NCBI RefSeq assembly: GCF_003867075.1
Contig: NZ_CP032544.1
Location: 1,606,001 to 1,670,000, forward strand
Source: Tenacibaculum mesophilum
GTDB lineage: Bacteria > Bacteroidota > Bacteroidia > Flavobacteriales > Flavobacteriaceae
Length of the DNA stretch: 64,000 bases
Direction: 5' to 3'
The first letter of the stretch is position 1; every line of letters starts with the position of its first letter. Positions 49,469-59,577 of the stretch are shown piece by piece. A model generated the notes under the pieces. It searched no databases and was not told where the DNA came from. It saw nothing but the letters and a program-made list of their open reading frames with translations. A program made the position numbers and the translations under genes.

Positions 49469-51268
49469 TTGGACTTTAGAAAAAACATATTTTCTCTTTT
49501 TTTTATAATTCTTCCTGCTTTATATATAAAAGCAGGAACATGTAATTATTTTGTCTATTTTCAGGAAAATAAACCATCAAATGAAAATTCAAGGTATGAT
49601 AGTGCTTTAAAATTGTACAATAATGAAGAGTACTCCAAAGCACTCGAGCAATTATTAGATTTATCTCAATCAGTGAGCGGAAAAAATTTAGAGATGGAAT
49701 ACAAATGTTTGTTTCTAATAGGAAACATTTTCAAAAAAAGAAACAATCATGAAAAGGCCCTAAATTTCTTTAATCAATCATTAAAAATCTTGACGAAGAA
49801 ATCCTTAATCGACAGTAATGATTATAATAAATTTCCGAATGACACAACATTAGCTAATACCTATCTAAGAATAGGTGTACAATACTCTATACTAGGTATC
49901 AGAGACAGCTCTAAACTTTATTACAGAAAAATTACAGAATTAGATCCACTCAATAAAAACTTGACCTACATAAAAGGAAAAGCATATAATAATCTTTCAG
50001 CAACTTACATACAAGAATCAAATTATGAGCTTGCGAAAGAATACATCAAAAAATCTATTGAAATACATAGGCAGAATAATAAAAGGTTATCAGAATCAAA
50101 AGCCCTTACCAATTTAGCCAATATCATATTGAATGAAAAAAAATATGAATTAGCTAAAAAGACATATTTTGAAGCAATAAACATAATAAGAAACGATAGT
50201 AGCCTAGATGCAATAAAACACAAACAAGACATATATTATAATATTGCATGGGCATTGTATTTATTGAAAGATTATAAAGCCTATGAATATCAAGAAAAGT
50301 CCTACATAATAAAAGATACTTTAACTGATAGAGAAATGCGAAGAATTGTTAAAGGAGTTTTTGAAAAACATAAAGTTGACTTAGAGAAACAAAAAGTTAA
50401 TTTAGTCGAAGAACAACGTAAACTAGAAGAAGCACAAGAAGCTAAAACCTCTATGCTCTTTGGTGCTTTAAGTTTTTTAGTATTAATTGTTTCAGGAGTA
50501 ATTATATATAACTATAAACTTCGTCAAAAAAACTTACGCCTCAAGTTATCTGAAAGTAAACTTATACAACAACAAAACCTTGAGAAAGTAAGATCCGAAG
50601 CTCAAATTAAGATTCTTAATGCTACGATTGACGGAAAAGAAACTGAACGAAAACTTATCGCAGAAATATTACACGATAATGTTAGTGCTTTACTTTCATC
50701 TGCTAATATGCATTTAACAGCCACAAAAAAACAATTTAACGGAGGTACACCACAAGAAATAGAAAAAACACAAGCTATTATTTCAGAAGCCTCTCAAAAA
50801 GTTAGAGACTTATCTCACAACTTAGTTTCTTCTATCCTTTTAAAATTTGGGCTAGAATATGCTATTAAAGATGTTGTTAAAAAATATTCTAATAGCCAAT
50901 TGAAGCTTGAGGTTTCCGCAAAAAACATCAATAGATATAATCAAGAATTTGAAATAAAAATATTTAATGTGATTCAAGAATTAATCAATAATATCTTGAA
51001 ACATAGTAAAGCCAAACATGCACAAATAGATTTAAAAGAAGAGAAGAATCAACTAACCGTTCTCGTTAAGGATGATGGGGTAGGATTTTCTACCTCGTCT
51101 TCTTCTTTTTCTGATGGTATTGGACTTAACCAAGTTGAAGCTAGAGTTCACATGATGGATGGCAAACTAACCATAAAGTCTCAAATAAATGTAGGCACTA
51201 CAATACAAATTATAGTTCCAATATTAAGAAAAGAAAACAACTTTAACAAGTTAACCTCTGTTAGCTAA
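49469..51268 (+). CDS. TPR-containing sensor histidine kinase
   Basis: 599 residues from a TTG start (MDFRKNIFSLFF). Signal peptide, periplasmic TPR repeats (about 45-300), coiled segment, one membrane helix (MLFGALSFLVLIVSGVIIYN, near 330), then a HisKA_3-type dimerisation domain with phospho-His in LIAEILHDNVSALLSSA, and HATPase (ELINNILKHSKAKHAQ, VKDDGVGF, GIGLNQVEARV). This kinase type pairs with NarL-type regulators such as the one at 47872. Confidence 0.9.
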   Translation: MDFRKNIFSLFFIILPALYIKAGTCNYFVYFQENKPSNENSRYDSALKLYNNEEYSKALEQLLDLSQSVSGKNLEMEYKCLFLIGNIFKKRNNHEKALNFFNQSLKILTKKSLIDSNDYNKFPNDTTLANTYLRIGVQYSILGIRDSSKLYYRKITELDPLNKNLTYIKGKAYNNLSATYIQESNYELAKEYIKKSIEIHRQNNKRLSESKALTNLANIILNEKKYELAKKTYFEAINIIRNDSSLDAIKHKQDIYYNIAWALYLLKDYKAYEYQEKSYIIKDTLTDREMRRIVKGVFEKHKVDLEKQKVNLVEEQRKLEEAQEAKTSMLFGALSFLVLIVSGVIIYNYKLRQKNLRLKLSESKLIQQQNLEKVRSEAQIKILNATIDGKETERKLIAEILHDNVSALLSSANMHLTATKKQFNGGTPQEIEKTQAIISEASQKVRDLSHNLVSSILLKFGLEYAIKDVVKKYSNSQLKLEVSAKNINRYNQEFEIKIFNVIQELINNILKHSKAKHAQIDLKEEKNQLTVLVKDDGVGFSTSSSSFSDGIGLNQVEARVHMMDGKLTIKSQINVGTTIQIIVPILRKENNFNKLTSVS

Positions 51269-51748
51269 TTCAATAATTTCCATATTTTTTATATTACTAT
51301 TACCTATTTCAAAACGTAGCATCGTTCTAACTTTATGAAATCCATGATTTCCTGCTGCTCCTGGATTTAAATGTAACAAATTCAGATTCTTATCATACTG
51401 AACTTTTAATATATGCGAATGTCCACAAATAAACAGTTGTGGTGTATTACTTTTTAACTCTTCTCGAACCCTTTGATTATATTTATTCGGATAGCCTCCA
51501 ATATGAGTTATCCAAACCGAAACGCCATCTATTATAAATTTATTATCTAACGGAAATTCTGCCCGAGCACTTTTATCATCAATATTTCCATATACTGCTC
51601 TCAGTGGTTTTAGCTTTTTTATACTATCAGTAACTTGTAGGTTTCCAATGTCACCTGCATGCCAAACCTCATCAGCTTGTTTTACAAACTTTAAAATTTG
51701 TTCATCTATAAAACTATGTGTATCGGAAAGTAATAAAATTTTCTTCAT
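51251..51748 (-). CDS. YfcE/MJ0936-type metallophosphoesterase
   Basis: 165 residues from ATG 51748 (MKKILLLSDTHSFID). Metal ligands in SDTH, VWHAGDIGN, AVYGNID, ITHIGGYP and FICGHSHI. It is a calcineurin-like phosphodiesterase of unknown substrate. Its 3' end overlaps the end of the kinase gene by 18 bp. Confidence 0.92.
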   Translation of the reverse strand: MKKILLLSDTHSFIDEQILKFVKQADEVWHAGDIGNLQVTDSIKKLKPLRAVYGNIDDKSARAEFPLDNKFIIDGVSVWITHIGGYPNKYNQRVREELKSNTPQLFICGHSHILKVQYDKNLNLLHLNPGAAGNHGFHKVRTMLRFEIGNSNIKNMEIIELANRG

Positions 51749-51890
51749 TGAAACAAAACTAATAAAAATCAAACCAACACATTATTAACTTATAAGTATT
51801 TTAGTAAAACTTAAAACATTATTTTACCTCATATCTAGTACATTTCAAGTTATAATTTTATAATTTAGCTATTTAAAATCTTTACACTTC

Positions 51891-52625
51891 TTGAGGTATT
51901 TCATTGAATTAGCATACAACGGAAAAAATTATCATGGATGGCAAATACAACCACACGCAATATCCGTTCAAGAAAAAATAAATAAGGCTATTAGCACTAT
52001 TTTAAGAAAAGAAATAATTATCGTAGGTGCAGGAAGAACAGATGCTGGCGTGCATGCATCTCAAATGTTTGCTCATTTTGATGTAGAAACCCCACTAAAC
52101 AGTAATTTCACCTACAAGTTAAACGCTATTTTACCTAATGACATCGTTATCTTTAATACTCAACTAGTACATAACGATGCTCATGCTCGTTTTGATGCAC
52201 TTAGTAGAAGCTATGAGTACAAAATTTGGCTAGGTAGAAATCCTTTTTTATTAAATACTACTTGGCAATTACACCACCAGCAATTAAATATAGAGTTAAT
52301 GAATAAAGCCGCTGCAACTCTATATGATTATGAAAATTTTGAATGCTTTTCAAAAGTAAAGACAGATGTACATACATTTAACTGTACTGTAACCAATGCT
52401 AAATGGATTAAAAATGGTAATGAGTTAACGTTTCATATCAGTGCCAATCGTTTTTTAAGAAACATGGTTCGTGCTATTGTTGGAACTTTAATTGACGTTG
52501 GTTTAGAAAAAATAACTGTAAATGATTTCAAAAAAATCATAGAAAGTAAAAATCGAAGTAAAGCAGGCGTATCTGTTCCTGCAAAAGGTTTATTTTTAAC
52601 AAAAGTAAAATACGAATATATATAG
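51891..52625 (+). CDS. truA: tRNA pseudouridine synthase A
   Basis: 244 residues starting at TTG 51891 (MRYFIELAYNGKNYHGWQIQ). Catalytic Asp in GAGRTDAGVHA; RSYEYKIWLGRNPF, and FLRNMVRAIVGTLIDVG near the end. It modifies U38-U40 in tRNA anticodon stems. Its stop touches the GTG start of the ABC gene. Confidence 0.96.
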   Translation: MRYFIELAYNGKNYHGWQIQPHAISVQEKINKAISTILRKEIIIVGAGRTDAGVHASQMFAHFDVETPLNSNFTYKLNAILPNDIVIFNTQLVHNDAHARFDALSRSYEYKIWLGRNPFLLNTTWQLHHQQLNIELMNKAAATLYDYENFECFSKVKTDVHTFNCTVTNAKWIKNGNELTFHISANRFLRNMVRAIVGTLIDVGLEKITVNDFKKIIESKNRSKAGVSVPAKGLFLTKVKYEYI

Positions 52626-54391
52626 TGAGTAAAACAACAGGAAAAGCATTCGATATTAAAATTTTTGCACGACTAATGAGTTTTGCAAAAAAGTATCGCA
52701 TACGATTTATAATTGCAGCATTATCTACTATTTTACTAGCAGGATTTGCTGTGCTAACCCCTGTCATTTTAATGGCAGCCATAGATGACTTTATTACAAA
52801 CAAAGATTTTTCTAGACTATTGTATTTCACAATAGCCATGATTGTGGTTTTATTAATTCAAGTCTTTTTCCAATTTAGTTTTATTTACTACGCTAACTGG
52901 GTTGGACAACATATTATTAGAGACATAAGAGCTATCACTTTTAGAAAAATACTCCAATTTAAAATGGGATATTTTGACAACTCTTCAGTAGGTAAATTAG
53001 TAACTCGTGTTGTTTCTGATATAGAAACTATTGCTAATTTTTTTACACAAGGTGTTTTTATGATCGTTAGCGATGTTTTGAAAATGATTGTGGTAATAGT
53101 CGTAATGCTATATACCAATTGGAAACTAGCAATAATAGCACTTGCAACCTTACCTGTTTTAATTTATGCTACTAAATTATTTCAAATAGCCATAAAATCT
53201 ACTTTTCAAGATGTAAGAAACCAAGTAGCAAACCTAAACAGCTTTGTTCAGGAAAGAGTTACGGGAATGAAAATAGTTCAGCTTTTTAATAGAGAAAAGA
53301 TAGAGTATAAAAACTTTATTGATATTAATAACAAACATAAAAAAGCACATGTTAAAACAGTTTGGTATTATTCTATTTTTTTTCCTATCGCAGAGATTTT
53401 ATCTTCAATTGCAATAGGTTTAATTGTTTGGTATGGTGGTTTACAAGTAGTTGAAAACAAAGCTGCAAGTGTTGGTGCCATTATTGGTTTTATAAAAATG
53501 GCTCAAATGCTTTTTAGACCCTTAAGACAAATAGCTGACAAATTTAATCAGTTACAAATGGGGATTGTTGCTGGTGAACGTGTTTTTAACATAATAGACA
53601 CAGAGAGCTCTATAGATAAGAATGGATCAATTATTGCTAACAACATACAAGGAGCTATTAACTTTAAAGATGTAAAATTTAGCTATATAAAAGGGGAAGA
53701 AATTTTAAAAGGTATTAATTTTAGTGTTAAAAAAGGACAAACCGTTGCCATTGTTGGGGCTACAGGAGCCGGAAAATCAACTATAATTAATCTTATAAAT
53801 CGTTTTTACGAAATAGATAGTGGTGAAATATCTATTGACAATATTCCTGTTCAAGATTACAAAATAACTTCTTTACGTCAAAAAATAGCTGTGGTATTAC
53901 AAGATGTTTTTTTATTTTCTGATAGTATTTTAAACAACATCACTCTTAAAAATGATAAAATTTCTCTCAAAGAAGTACAAACTGCCGCTAAACAAATAGG
54001 AATTCATGAATTTATTATGAGTCTTCCTAACAATTACTATTATAATGTAAAAGAACGTGGTGGTATGTTATCATCTGGTCAACGCCAATTAATTGCTTTC
54101 TTACGAGCATATGTTAGTAAACCTAGTATTTTAATTTTAGACGAAGCTACTTCTTCAGTTGATGCACATGCAGAACAAATGATTCAATATGCTACGGATG
54201 AAATTACAAAAAATAGAACTTCTATTGTAATTGCTCATCGTTTAGCAACTATTAAAAAGGCTGATATGATTATAGTTATGGACAAAGGATCCATAGTCGA
54301 AAAAGGAAATCACATAGAGTTATTAAAAAAACACGACGGCTATTATAAGAATTTGTACGAAAAACAGTTTAATAATGAAACGGTAGTGTAA
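52625..54391 (+). CDS. MsbA-like ABC transporter (fused permease-ATPase)
   Basis: 588 residues, GTG start overlapping the truA stop. Six membrane helices in 1-320, then ATPase with Walker A GATGAGKSTIIN, signature LSSGQRQLIAF, Walker B ILILDEATSSVD and H-loop IAHRLATIKKAD. It is a homodimer-type exporter, possibly of lipids. No peptidase domain, unlike the cluster exporter. Confidence 0.92.
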   Translation: MSKTTGKAFDIKIFARLMSFAKKYRIRFIIAALSTILLAGFAVLTPVILMAAIDDFITNKDFSRLLYFTIAMIVVLLIQVFFQFSFIYYANWVGQHIIRDIRAITFRKILQFKMGYFDNSSVGKLVTRVVSDIETIANFFTQGVFMIVSDVLKMIVVIVVMLYTNWKLAIIALATLPVLIYATKLFQIAIKSTFQDVRNQVANLNSFVQERVTGMKIVQLFNREKIEYKNFIDINNKHKKAHVKTVWYYSIFFPIAEILSSIAIGLIVWYGGLQVVENKAASVGAIIGFIKMAQMLFRPLRQIADKFNQLQMGIVAGERVFNIIDTESSIDKNGSIIANNIQGAINFKDVKFSYIKGEEILKGINFSVKKGQTVAIVGATGAGKSTIINLINRFYEIDSGEISIDNIPVQDYKITSLRQKIAVVLQDVFLFSDSILNNITLKNDKISLKEVQTAAKQIGIHEFIMSLPNNYYYNVKERGGMLSSGQRQLIAFLRAYVSKPSILILDEATSSVDAHAEQMIQYATDEITKNRTSIVIAHRLATIKKADMIIVMDKGSIVEKGNHIELLKKHDGYYKNLYEKQFNNETVV

Positions 54392-54459
54392 ATAAATTTG
54401 TTTACATCAATCAAAATAGTACATTTGTTATTCAATCTAAAAATTAAAAATCAAAAACG

Positions 54460-54903
54460 ATGAAAAAAGTAATTTTATCTGCATTTGTAGTTGCTTCTTT
54501 ATTAGCAACCTCTTGTAAAAACACAAAAGAAGAAGCTAAAGACGTTAAAAAAGAAGCTGTTGAAACAGTAGACAAAGCTACTGAAGAAACTAAAGAAGCT
54601 GCTAAGGAAGTTGAAGAAACTACTGAAGAAGCTGTTAAAGCTGTAGAGTCTGCAATTGAAGGTATCGAAATTCCTGAATTTGAAGATCCAAAAGTAGGTG
54701 AATACTTACAGTCTTATACTGAGTATGCTAAAACATACATAGAAGCAAAAGGAGATGTAGTAAAAAACTCTGAATTAGCTCAAAAAGGTGTTGAATTAGC
54801 TAGTAAATCACAAGAAATTCTTGGTAATTTAAGTCAAGATGATGCTGTTAAGTTTAGCCAAGTTATGACTGCTATTCAATCTAAAATGGCTCCTGCTCAA
54901 TAA
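54460..54903 (+). CDS. Lys/Glu-rich lipoprotein with coiled-coil
   Basis: 147 residues. Lipoprotein signal (VVASLLATSCKNTKEE, Cys near 19), then a highly repetitive charged helix (DVKKEAVETVDKATEETKEA) up to about 65 and a helical C-terminal part with little charge repetition. Function unknown; it may act as a periplasmic spacer. Followed by a strong terminator. Confidence 0.75.
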   Translation: MKKVILSAFVVASLLATSCKNTKEEAKDVKKEAVETVDKATEETKEAAKEVEETTEEAVKAVESAIEGIEIPEFEDPKVGEYLQSYTEYAKTYIEAKGDVVKNSELAQKGVELASKSQEILGNLSQDDAVKFSQVMTAIQSKMAPAQ

Positions 54904-54922
54904 TCTTTTTTGGACAGAACAT

Positions 54923-54953
54923 AAAAAAAGCTCGCAAGTTGCGAGCTTTTTTT
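54923..54953. terminator. Bidirectional terminator
   Basis: AGCTCGCAA (54929-54937)/TTGCGAGCT (54939-54947) with flanking A and T runs, between the lipoprotein gene and cdaA. Confidence 0.9.
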
Positions 54954-55734
54954 ATGCCATGACATCTTTTTCTAATTTTTTACGAAGTTCTTCCAGCGAC
55001 TTATACAACACAAATTCACCATCTTTTATATAAGAAAGCTCACCTGTTTCTTCTGAAACCAATAAACAAAGGGCATCTGTTTTCTCACTAACCCCAATAG
55101 CTGCTCTATGGCGTAACCCAAACCTAGAAGGTATTTTAGTACTACTAGAAATAGGTAGTATTACTCGAGTAGCTACAATATAATTATCGCGAATAACTGT
55201 TGCTCCATCATGTAACGGGCTATTTTTATAAAAAATACTCTCTATAATTGCTTCATTCACCAAAGCATTCATTTTATCTCCCGTATTAATTAAAAAATCA
55301 AGGTTATTTGTTTTTTCAATGACTAATAATGCCCCTGTTTTAGTTTTTGACAAGTTAACACAAGCTGTTAAAATAGTTTCAACATCTGTTTCAGAATGAA
55401 TTTCAGTTTTTAGAAACTTCAACTGATTTAAAAACCCCTTTTTAGTAGAAAAGTTAGTAGTTCCTATCATTAATAAAAACTTACGAATTTCTTGTTGAAA
55501 CACAATAATCAATGCTATAACACCACCAGAAAGTAAATAACCTAAAATACCACTTAACATCTCCATGTGCAAGGCTTGAGTAACTTTCCATATTAAAAAT
55601 ATAAATGCAATTCCTATTACAATGTTAATCGCTACGGTTCCTTTTAACAACTTATAGATATAGAAAAGCAACACAGCTACCAAAAAAATATCTAACACAT
55701 CAAGAAACGAAAAGTTGATGAAATCTAAATTCAT
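54952..55734 (-). CDS. cdaA: Diadenylate cyclase (CdaA type)
   Basis: 260 residues. Three N-terminal helices (10-75), then the DAC domain with the catalytic NSPLHDGATVI and SRFGLRHRAAIGVSEKTDA motifs. It makes c-di-AMP at the membrane. The partner gene cdaR/ybbR is not next to it here; folP is upstream. Confidence 0.93.
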   Translation of the reverse strand: MNLDFINFSFLDVLDIFLVAVLLFYIYKLLKGTVAINIVIGIAFIFLIWKVTQALHMEMLSGILGYLLSGGVIALIIVFQQEIRKFLLMIGTTNFSTKKGFLNQLKFLKTEIHSETDVETILTACVNLSKTKTGALLVIEKTNNLDFLINTGDKMNALVNEAIIESIFYKNSPLHDGATVIRDNYIVATRVILPISSSTKIPSRFGLRHRAAIGVSEKTDALCLLVSEETGELSYIKDGEFVLYKSLEELRKKLEKDVMA

Positions 55735-55814
55735 TAATTTTTTGAAGTTTTTTAACTTTAAAACAAGCTTTTAGGCATTTTGTCTTTACCTAATAAGTAA
55801 ATGTAAGGATTTTA

Positions 55815-56636
55815 TTACAACTGTTCCACAATTTTAACCGCCTCAACTGCTTCTTTTACATCGTGCACCCTTAAAATATGGGTTCCGTTTAGCAAAGCAA
55901 TTGTATTTGCTACAGTAGTAGCATTTAGAGCTTCTTGCGATGTAATTCCTAACAATTTATATAACATAGATTTTCTAGAAACCCCAGTTAAAATAGGAAC
56001 ATCTAAACTTTTAAACATTGATAACCTTTTAAGCAACTCATAGTTTTGATTAAGTGTTTTACCAAAACCAAAACCAACATCTATAATTACATCATTCACC
56101 TTTAGCTGACGCAATTTAAAAAGCTGTTCTGCAAAAAAAGAAACCACTTCTGTAACCACATTTTCATATTGAGGATTTTGTTGCATATTTTGCGGTGTTC
56201 CCTGCATATGCATCATAATATATGGAACTTGTAATTTTGCCACTGTATCAAACATTTTCACATCCATCTTTCCACCAGAAATATCATTTATAATTCCAGC
56301 ACCTGCATTTATCGACTCTTCCACTACTCTACTTCTAAATGAGTCTACCGAAAAAATAATTTCAGGAAAATTTTTAACCAACAACTCCACCACAGGAAGC
56401 ATTCTTTGTAGTTCCTCTTCTTCCGAAATATGCTTTGCTCCTGGTCTTGAAGAATATGCACCTACATCAATAAACGTAGCCCCTTCACTCAACATCTTTT
56501 CTGCCTGTACAAGGATATCTCGTTCATTTTTATACTTTCCTCCATCAAAAAAAGAATCAGGAGTAACATTTAAAATCCCCATAACCTTAGGCTTAGTTAA
56601 ATCCACCAAGGTTCCTTTACAATTAATTGTCATCAT
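55815..56636 (-). CDS. folP: Dihydropteroate synthase
   Basis: 273 residues from ATG 56636 (MMTINCKGTLVDL); the longer frame to 56729 would overlap the divergent gene and adds a non-homologous tail. Motifs VMGILNVTPDSFFDGGKY, GATFIDVGAYSSRPGA, SVDSFRSRV, IINDISGG, IIDVGFGFGKTLNQNYELL and TGVSRKSM. It joins pABA to dihydropterin pyrophosphate in folate synthesis. Sequence after SSRPG follows the sensitive form's loop. Confidence 0.96.
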   Translation of the reverse strand: MMTINCKGTLVDLTKPKVMGILNVTPDSFFDGGKYKNERDILVQAEKMLSEGATFIDVGAYSSRPGAKHISEEEELQRMLPVVELLVKNFPEIIFSVDSFRSRVVEESINAGAGIINDISGGKMDVKMFDTVAKLQVPYIMMHMQGTPQNMQQNPQYENVVTEVVSFFAEQLFKLRQLKVNDVIIDVGFGFGKTLNQNYELLKRLSMFKSLDVPILTGVSRKSMLYKLLGITSQEALNATTVANTIALLNGTHILRVHDVKEAVEAVKIVEQL

Positions 56637-56713
56637 GCTAAATTTCCAAGTAAAAATAAATGAAAAGCTTGTAATATTTACTATTTTTGGTCGAATACTT
56701 TTAAACAGGAAAG

Positions 56714-57259
56714 ATGCAAGATACCTCAAAACAGTATGATGCTGTAGTTGAAGAATGTAAAAGTTTATTTATAAAAAAAATGAGCGATTATGGTAGTGCT
56801 TGGAGGATTTTAAGACTTCCATCATTAACCGATCAAATATTTATCAAAGCTCAACGTATACGCCAATTACAAGAAAATACTGAGCGAAAAGTTGATGAAG
56901 GAGAAAAATCAGAATTTATAGGCATTATCAATTATTCGGTAATGGCATTAATTCAAATTGAGTTAGGTATTGTTGAGCAACCTGATTTAACTACCGAAGA
57001 GGCTACTACTTTATACGATAAACACATAAAAATCACCAAAGAGTTAATGGAAAACAAAAACCATGATTATGGTGAAGCTTGGAGAGACATGAGAGTTTCT
57101 TCGTTAACCGATTTAATTCTGCAAAAACTACTTCGTGTAAAACAAATTGAAAACAATCAAGGCAAAACTTTAGTTTCTGAAGGAATTGATGCTAATTATC
57201 AAGATATGATTAATTATGCTATTTTTGCCATGATTCACCTTTCTGAATCAGATAATTAA
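56714..57259 (+). CDS. DUF1599 protein with internal duplication
   Basis: 181 residues built of two copies of one unit: KKMSDYGSAWRILRLPSLTD (about 20) and NKNHDYGEAWRDMRVSSLTD (about 115), each followed by QKxLRxxQ and a YxxMxxIxxE segment. This is the DUF1599 (nucleotide-pyrophosphohydrolase-like, MazG-related) arrangement, conserved in Bacteroidota beside folP. Substrate unknown. Confidence 0.87.
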   Translation: MQDTSKQYDAVVEECKSLFIKKMSDYGSAWRILRLPSLTDQIFIKAQRIRQLQENTERKVDEGEKSEFIGIINYSVMALIQIELGIVEQPDLTTEEATTLYDKHIKITKELMENKNHDYGEAWRDMRVSSLTDLILQKLLRVKQIENNQGKTLVSEGIDANYQDMINYAIFAMIHLSESDN

Positions 57260-57275
57260 CCTAAAAAACACCCCT

Positions 57276-58247
57276 ATGATTTTAAAAATGCTAACTCATA
57301 TTTCAAGAGTACTTGTAGGACTTCTTTTTATTTACTCTGGATTTGTAAAATTGATAGATCCAATCGGATCTCAATATAAATTTGAAGAATATTTTGGCGC
57401 CGATGTATTAAATTTAGAATTCTTAATTCCTTTCGCTTTACCTTTTTCAATTCTTTTAATTGTTACCGAATTGGTTTTAGGTATTATGCTTTTAGTAGGT
57501 TACAAACCTAAACTTACTGTTTGGAGCTTATTTGGTTTAAACCTAGTTTTCTTATTTTTAACTTGGTACTCTTATACCTACAACAAAGTTACAGATTGTG
57601 GATGTTTTGGTGACGCTTTAAAACTTACACCTAAAGAAACATTTTACAAGAATGTTGTTTTTATGATTTTTATTGTGATTCTTATTATTGGAGTTAAACA
57701 CATTAAACCTTTAGTTTCAAATAAATTTGCTTCTTTAACAACCTTTAGCTCTGTTTTTCTATCATTAATTATAACTTATTATGTTTTACAACATTTACCA
57801 ATTATTGATTTTAGAGCTTATTCTATAGGTACAGATATTGCCAAAGGAATGGAATACCCAGAAGATAGCGACGAACTTCCTCCTATACATGATTTCATGA
57901 TAGAGACAGACGAAGGAGATAAGTTAGAAGAAATGCTTGCAAAAGAAAAAGCAATGCTTGTTATTATGTCTAATTTAAAGAAAACAGAAAAAGAAGGTAT
58001 CGCTGATGTTTCTAAGATTGCAAAACAAGCTAGCGAACAAGGTTATGAAATTTATGTATTAACCGCTTCTTACATTGAAGATTTAGCTGCTACCCAAAAA
58101 GAATATGGCCTTCCTTACACCTTTGGTTTTTGTGATGAAACTGCTCTAAAAACCGTAATCAGAGCTAACCCTGGTATTGTTACTGTAAAAAAGGGAATCA
58201 TTTCAGGAAAATGGAATTGGACAGATGCTGACGATGTAGAACTATAA
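57276..58247 (+). CDS. DoxX-like redox-associated membrane protein (BT_3928 type)
   Basis: 323 residues. Four helices in 1-145 (LTHISRVLVGLLFIYSGFVK, LIVTELVLGIMLLVGYKP), the family's TDCGCFGDALKLTPKETF motif with two Cys, and a thioredoxin-like C-terminal domain (about 200-320) without a CxxC. It is conserved in Bacteroidota after DUF1599. It may be involved in disulfide or quinone-linked redox; not proved. Confidence 0.83.
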   Translation: MILKMLTHISRVLVGLLFIYSGFVKLIDPIGSQYKFEEYFGADVLNLEFLIPFALPFSILLIVTELVLGIMLLVGYKPKLTVWSLFGLNLVFLFLTWYSYTYNKVTDCGCFGDALKLTPKETFYKNVVFMIFIVILIIGVKHIKPLVSNKFASLTTFSSVFLSLIITYYVLQHLPIIDFRAYSIGTDIAKGMEYPEDSDELPPIHDFMIETDEGDKLEEMLAKEKAMLVIMSNLKKTEKEGIADVSKIAKQASEQGYEIYVLTASYIEDLAATQKEYGLPYTFGFCDETALKTVIRANPGIVTVKKGIISGKWNWTDADDVEL

Positions 58248-58267
58248 ACCGCTATAACATATACATA

Positions 58268-58306
58268 AAGAAAACCTCACAAATTTGTGAGGTTTTCTTA
58301 TTTTCG
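58268..58306 (+). terminator. Terminator of the DUF1599-DoxX operon
   Basis: AAGAAAACCTCACAAA (58268-58283) and its perfect complement (58284-58299), followed by TTATTTT. Confidence 0.88.
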
Positions 58307-58396
58307 CAATGACATGAAAAGCTCCTGTAGAGATTCTTACAACATCTCATTCAATAAAAAGAGCAAAATTTGGCTATTAACCCAGAAGTATTTTTT

Positions 58397-58789
58397 GTGA
58401 AACAGTTATTATTAGTTTTTATAGGTGGTGGAGCAGGAAGCGTTTTACGATATATTATCGGAAAAGCTCTAAACAGCTCTCAAACAGGAATTCCGTACGG
58501 AACTTTTGTTGCTAACATTCTTGGTAGTTTACTTATTGGAATTATTTTAGGACTTGCTACTAAAAACGAAACCATAACACAAAACCACACTTTATTATTA
58601 GCTACTGGTTTCTGTGGCGGATTTACAACTTTTTCAACCTTTGCCTATGAAAATCATATCTTTCTAAAATCTGGAGATTTCGCCTCTTTTGCGCTATATA
58701 CTGTTACTAGCTTTATCATCGGATTTTTAGCTGTTTTCGCAGGAATTTACTTAGTAAATTATTTTTGGACGAATTCACAAACTATTTAA
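58397..58789 (+). CDS. crcB: Fluoride channel Fluc/CrcB
   Basis: 130 residues from GTG 58397 (MKQLLLVFIGGGAGS); a TTG at 58370 adds nine residues. Four helices and the signature motifs GGGAGSVLRYIIG, GTFVANILGSLLIG and TGFCGGFTTFSTF. It exports fluoride. No fluoride riboswitch was seen upstream. Confidence 0.93.
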   Translation: MKQLLLVFIGGGAGSVLRYIIGKALNSSQTGIPYGTFVANILGSLLIGIILGLATKNETITQNHTLLLATGFCGGFTTFSTFAYENHIFLKSGDFASFALYTVTSFIIGFLAVFAGIYLVNYFWTNSQTI

Positions 58790-58843
58790 ACTACACTTTA
58801 CCCTAAAAACAAATCTCACTTTGTGAGTAAATTTATATAACAA

Positions 58844-59548
58844 ATGAGTGAACTTATACAATACAAATCAGAAGAAAACTATGTAATCATCACTATTACT
58901 AACGGAAAAGCTAATGCTATTTCTCATGAAGTGATTGATGCTTTAAACACCTCTTTTGACAAAGCTGAAAAAGAAGAAAAACCAGTAATACTAACAGGAC
59001 AACCAGGAATATTCTCTGCTGGTTACGACTTAAAAAGCATGACTCAATCTCCTGAATCAGCTTTAGAATTAGTTACCAAAGGCTCTAATTTATCGCATAG
59101 AATGTTGTCTTTTCCTTACCCTATAATTGCAGCTTGTTCTGGACATGCAGTAGCTAAAGGAGCTTTTTTACTCCTATCTGTTGATTACAGACTGGGAATT
59201 GAAGGTGATTTTAAAATTGGATTAAACGAAGTTTTAATCGGTATGACCATGCACAATGCCGGTATTGAAATAGCTAAAGCACGTTTAACCCCTGTTTATT
59301 TTGAAAGAAGTGTTAGTTGCTCTGAAATTTACAATCCACAAGATGCTATTACCGCTGGTTTTTTAGATAAAATTGTTCCTCAAGAACATCTATTACCTAC
59401 TGCAATCAAAGTAGCTTCAATGTTTTCTAAACTAAACAAGAAAGCTCATAAAGAAACTAAACTCAAGGTAAGAAAACCATATTTGGATTCGTTAATAAAA
59501 GCAATTAAACAAGACAGTGAAGAAGGTTTAACACCTCCTTCAAAATAA
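58844..59548 (+). CDS. Enoyl-CoA hydratase/isomerase-family protein (crotonase fold)
   Basis: 234 residues. Oxyanion-hole segments PGIFSAGYDLKSM and CSGHAVAKGAFLLLSVDYRLG, then GLNEVLIGMTMHNAGIEIAK. The pair of Glu residues of typical hydratases is not clearly present, so a different CoA reaction is possible. A short (~230 aa) form common in Flavobacteriaceae. Confidence 0.88.
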   Translation: MSELIQYKSEENYVIITITNGKANAISHEVIDALNTSFDKAEKEEKPVILTGQPGIFSAGYDLKSMTQSPESALELVTKGSNLSHRMLSFPYPIIAACSGHAVAKGAFLLLSVDYRLGIEGDFKIGLNEVLIGMTMHNAGIEIAKARLTPVYFERSVSCSEIYNPQDAITAGFLDKIVPQEHLLPTAIKVASMFSKLNKKAHKETKLKVRKPYLDSLIKAIKQDSEEGLTPPSK

Positions 59549-59577
59549 AAGAGTCCTGCAATTGCAGGACTCTTTTA
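59547..59577. terminator. Bidirectional terminator
   Basis: A 30-bp perfect palindrome whose half is AAAAGAGTCCTGCAA (59547-59561). It ends both the crotonase and the DUF1684 genes. Confidence 0.92.

Noticed and set aside
58250..58396. Fluoride riboswitch ahead of crcB
   Set aside because: The crcB motif elements (GGCGAUGG-type start and pseudoknot) were not found; only the terminator of the previous operon is there.
58788..58803. Extra copy of the lanthipeptide dyad after crcB
   Set aside because: Only one half (AACTACACTTTA) is present, no second arm and no matching -7 box at 34 bp.
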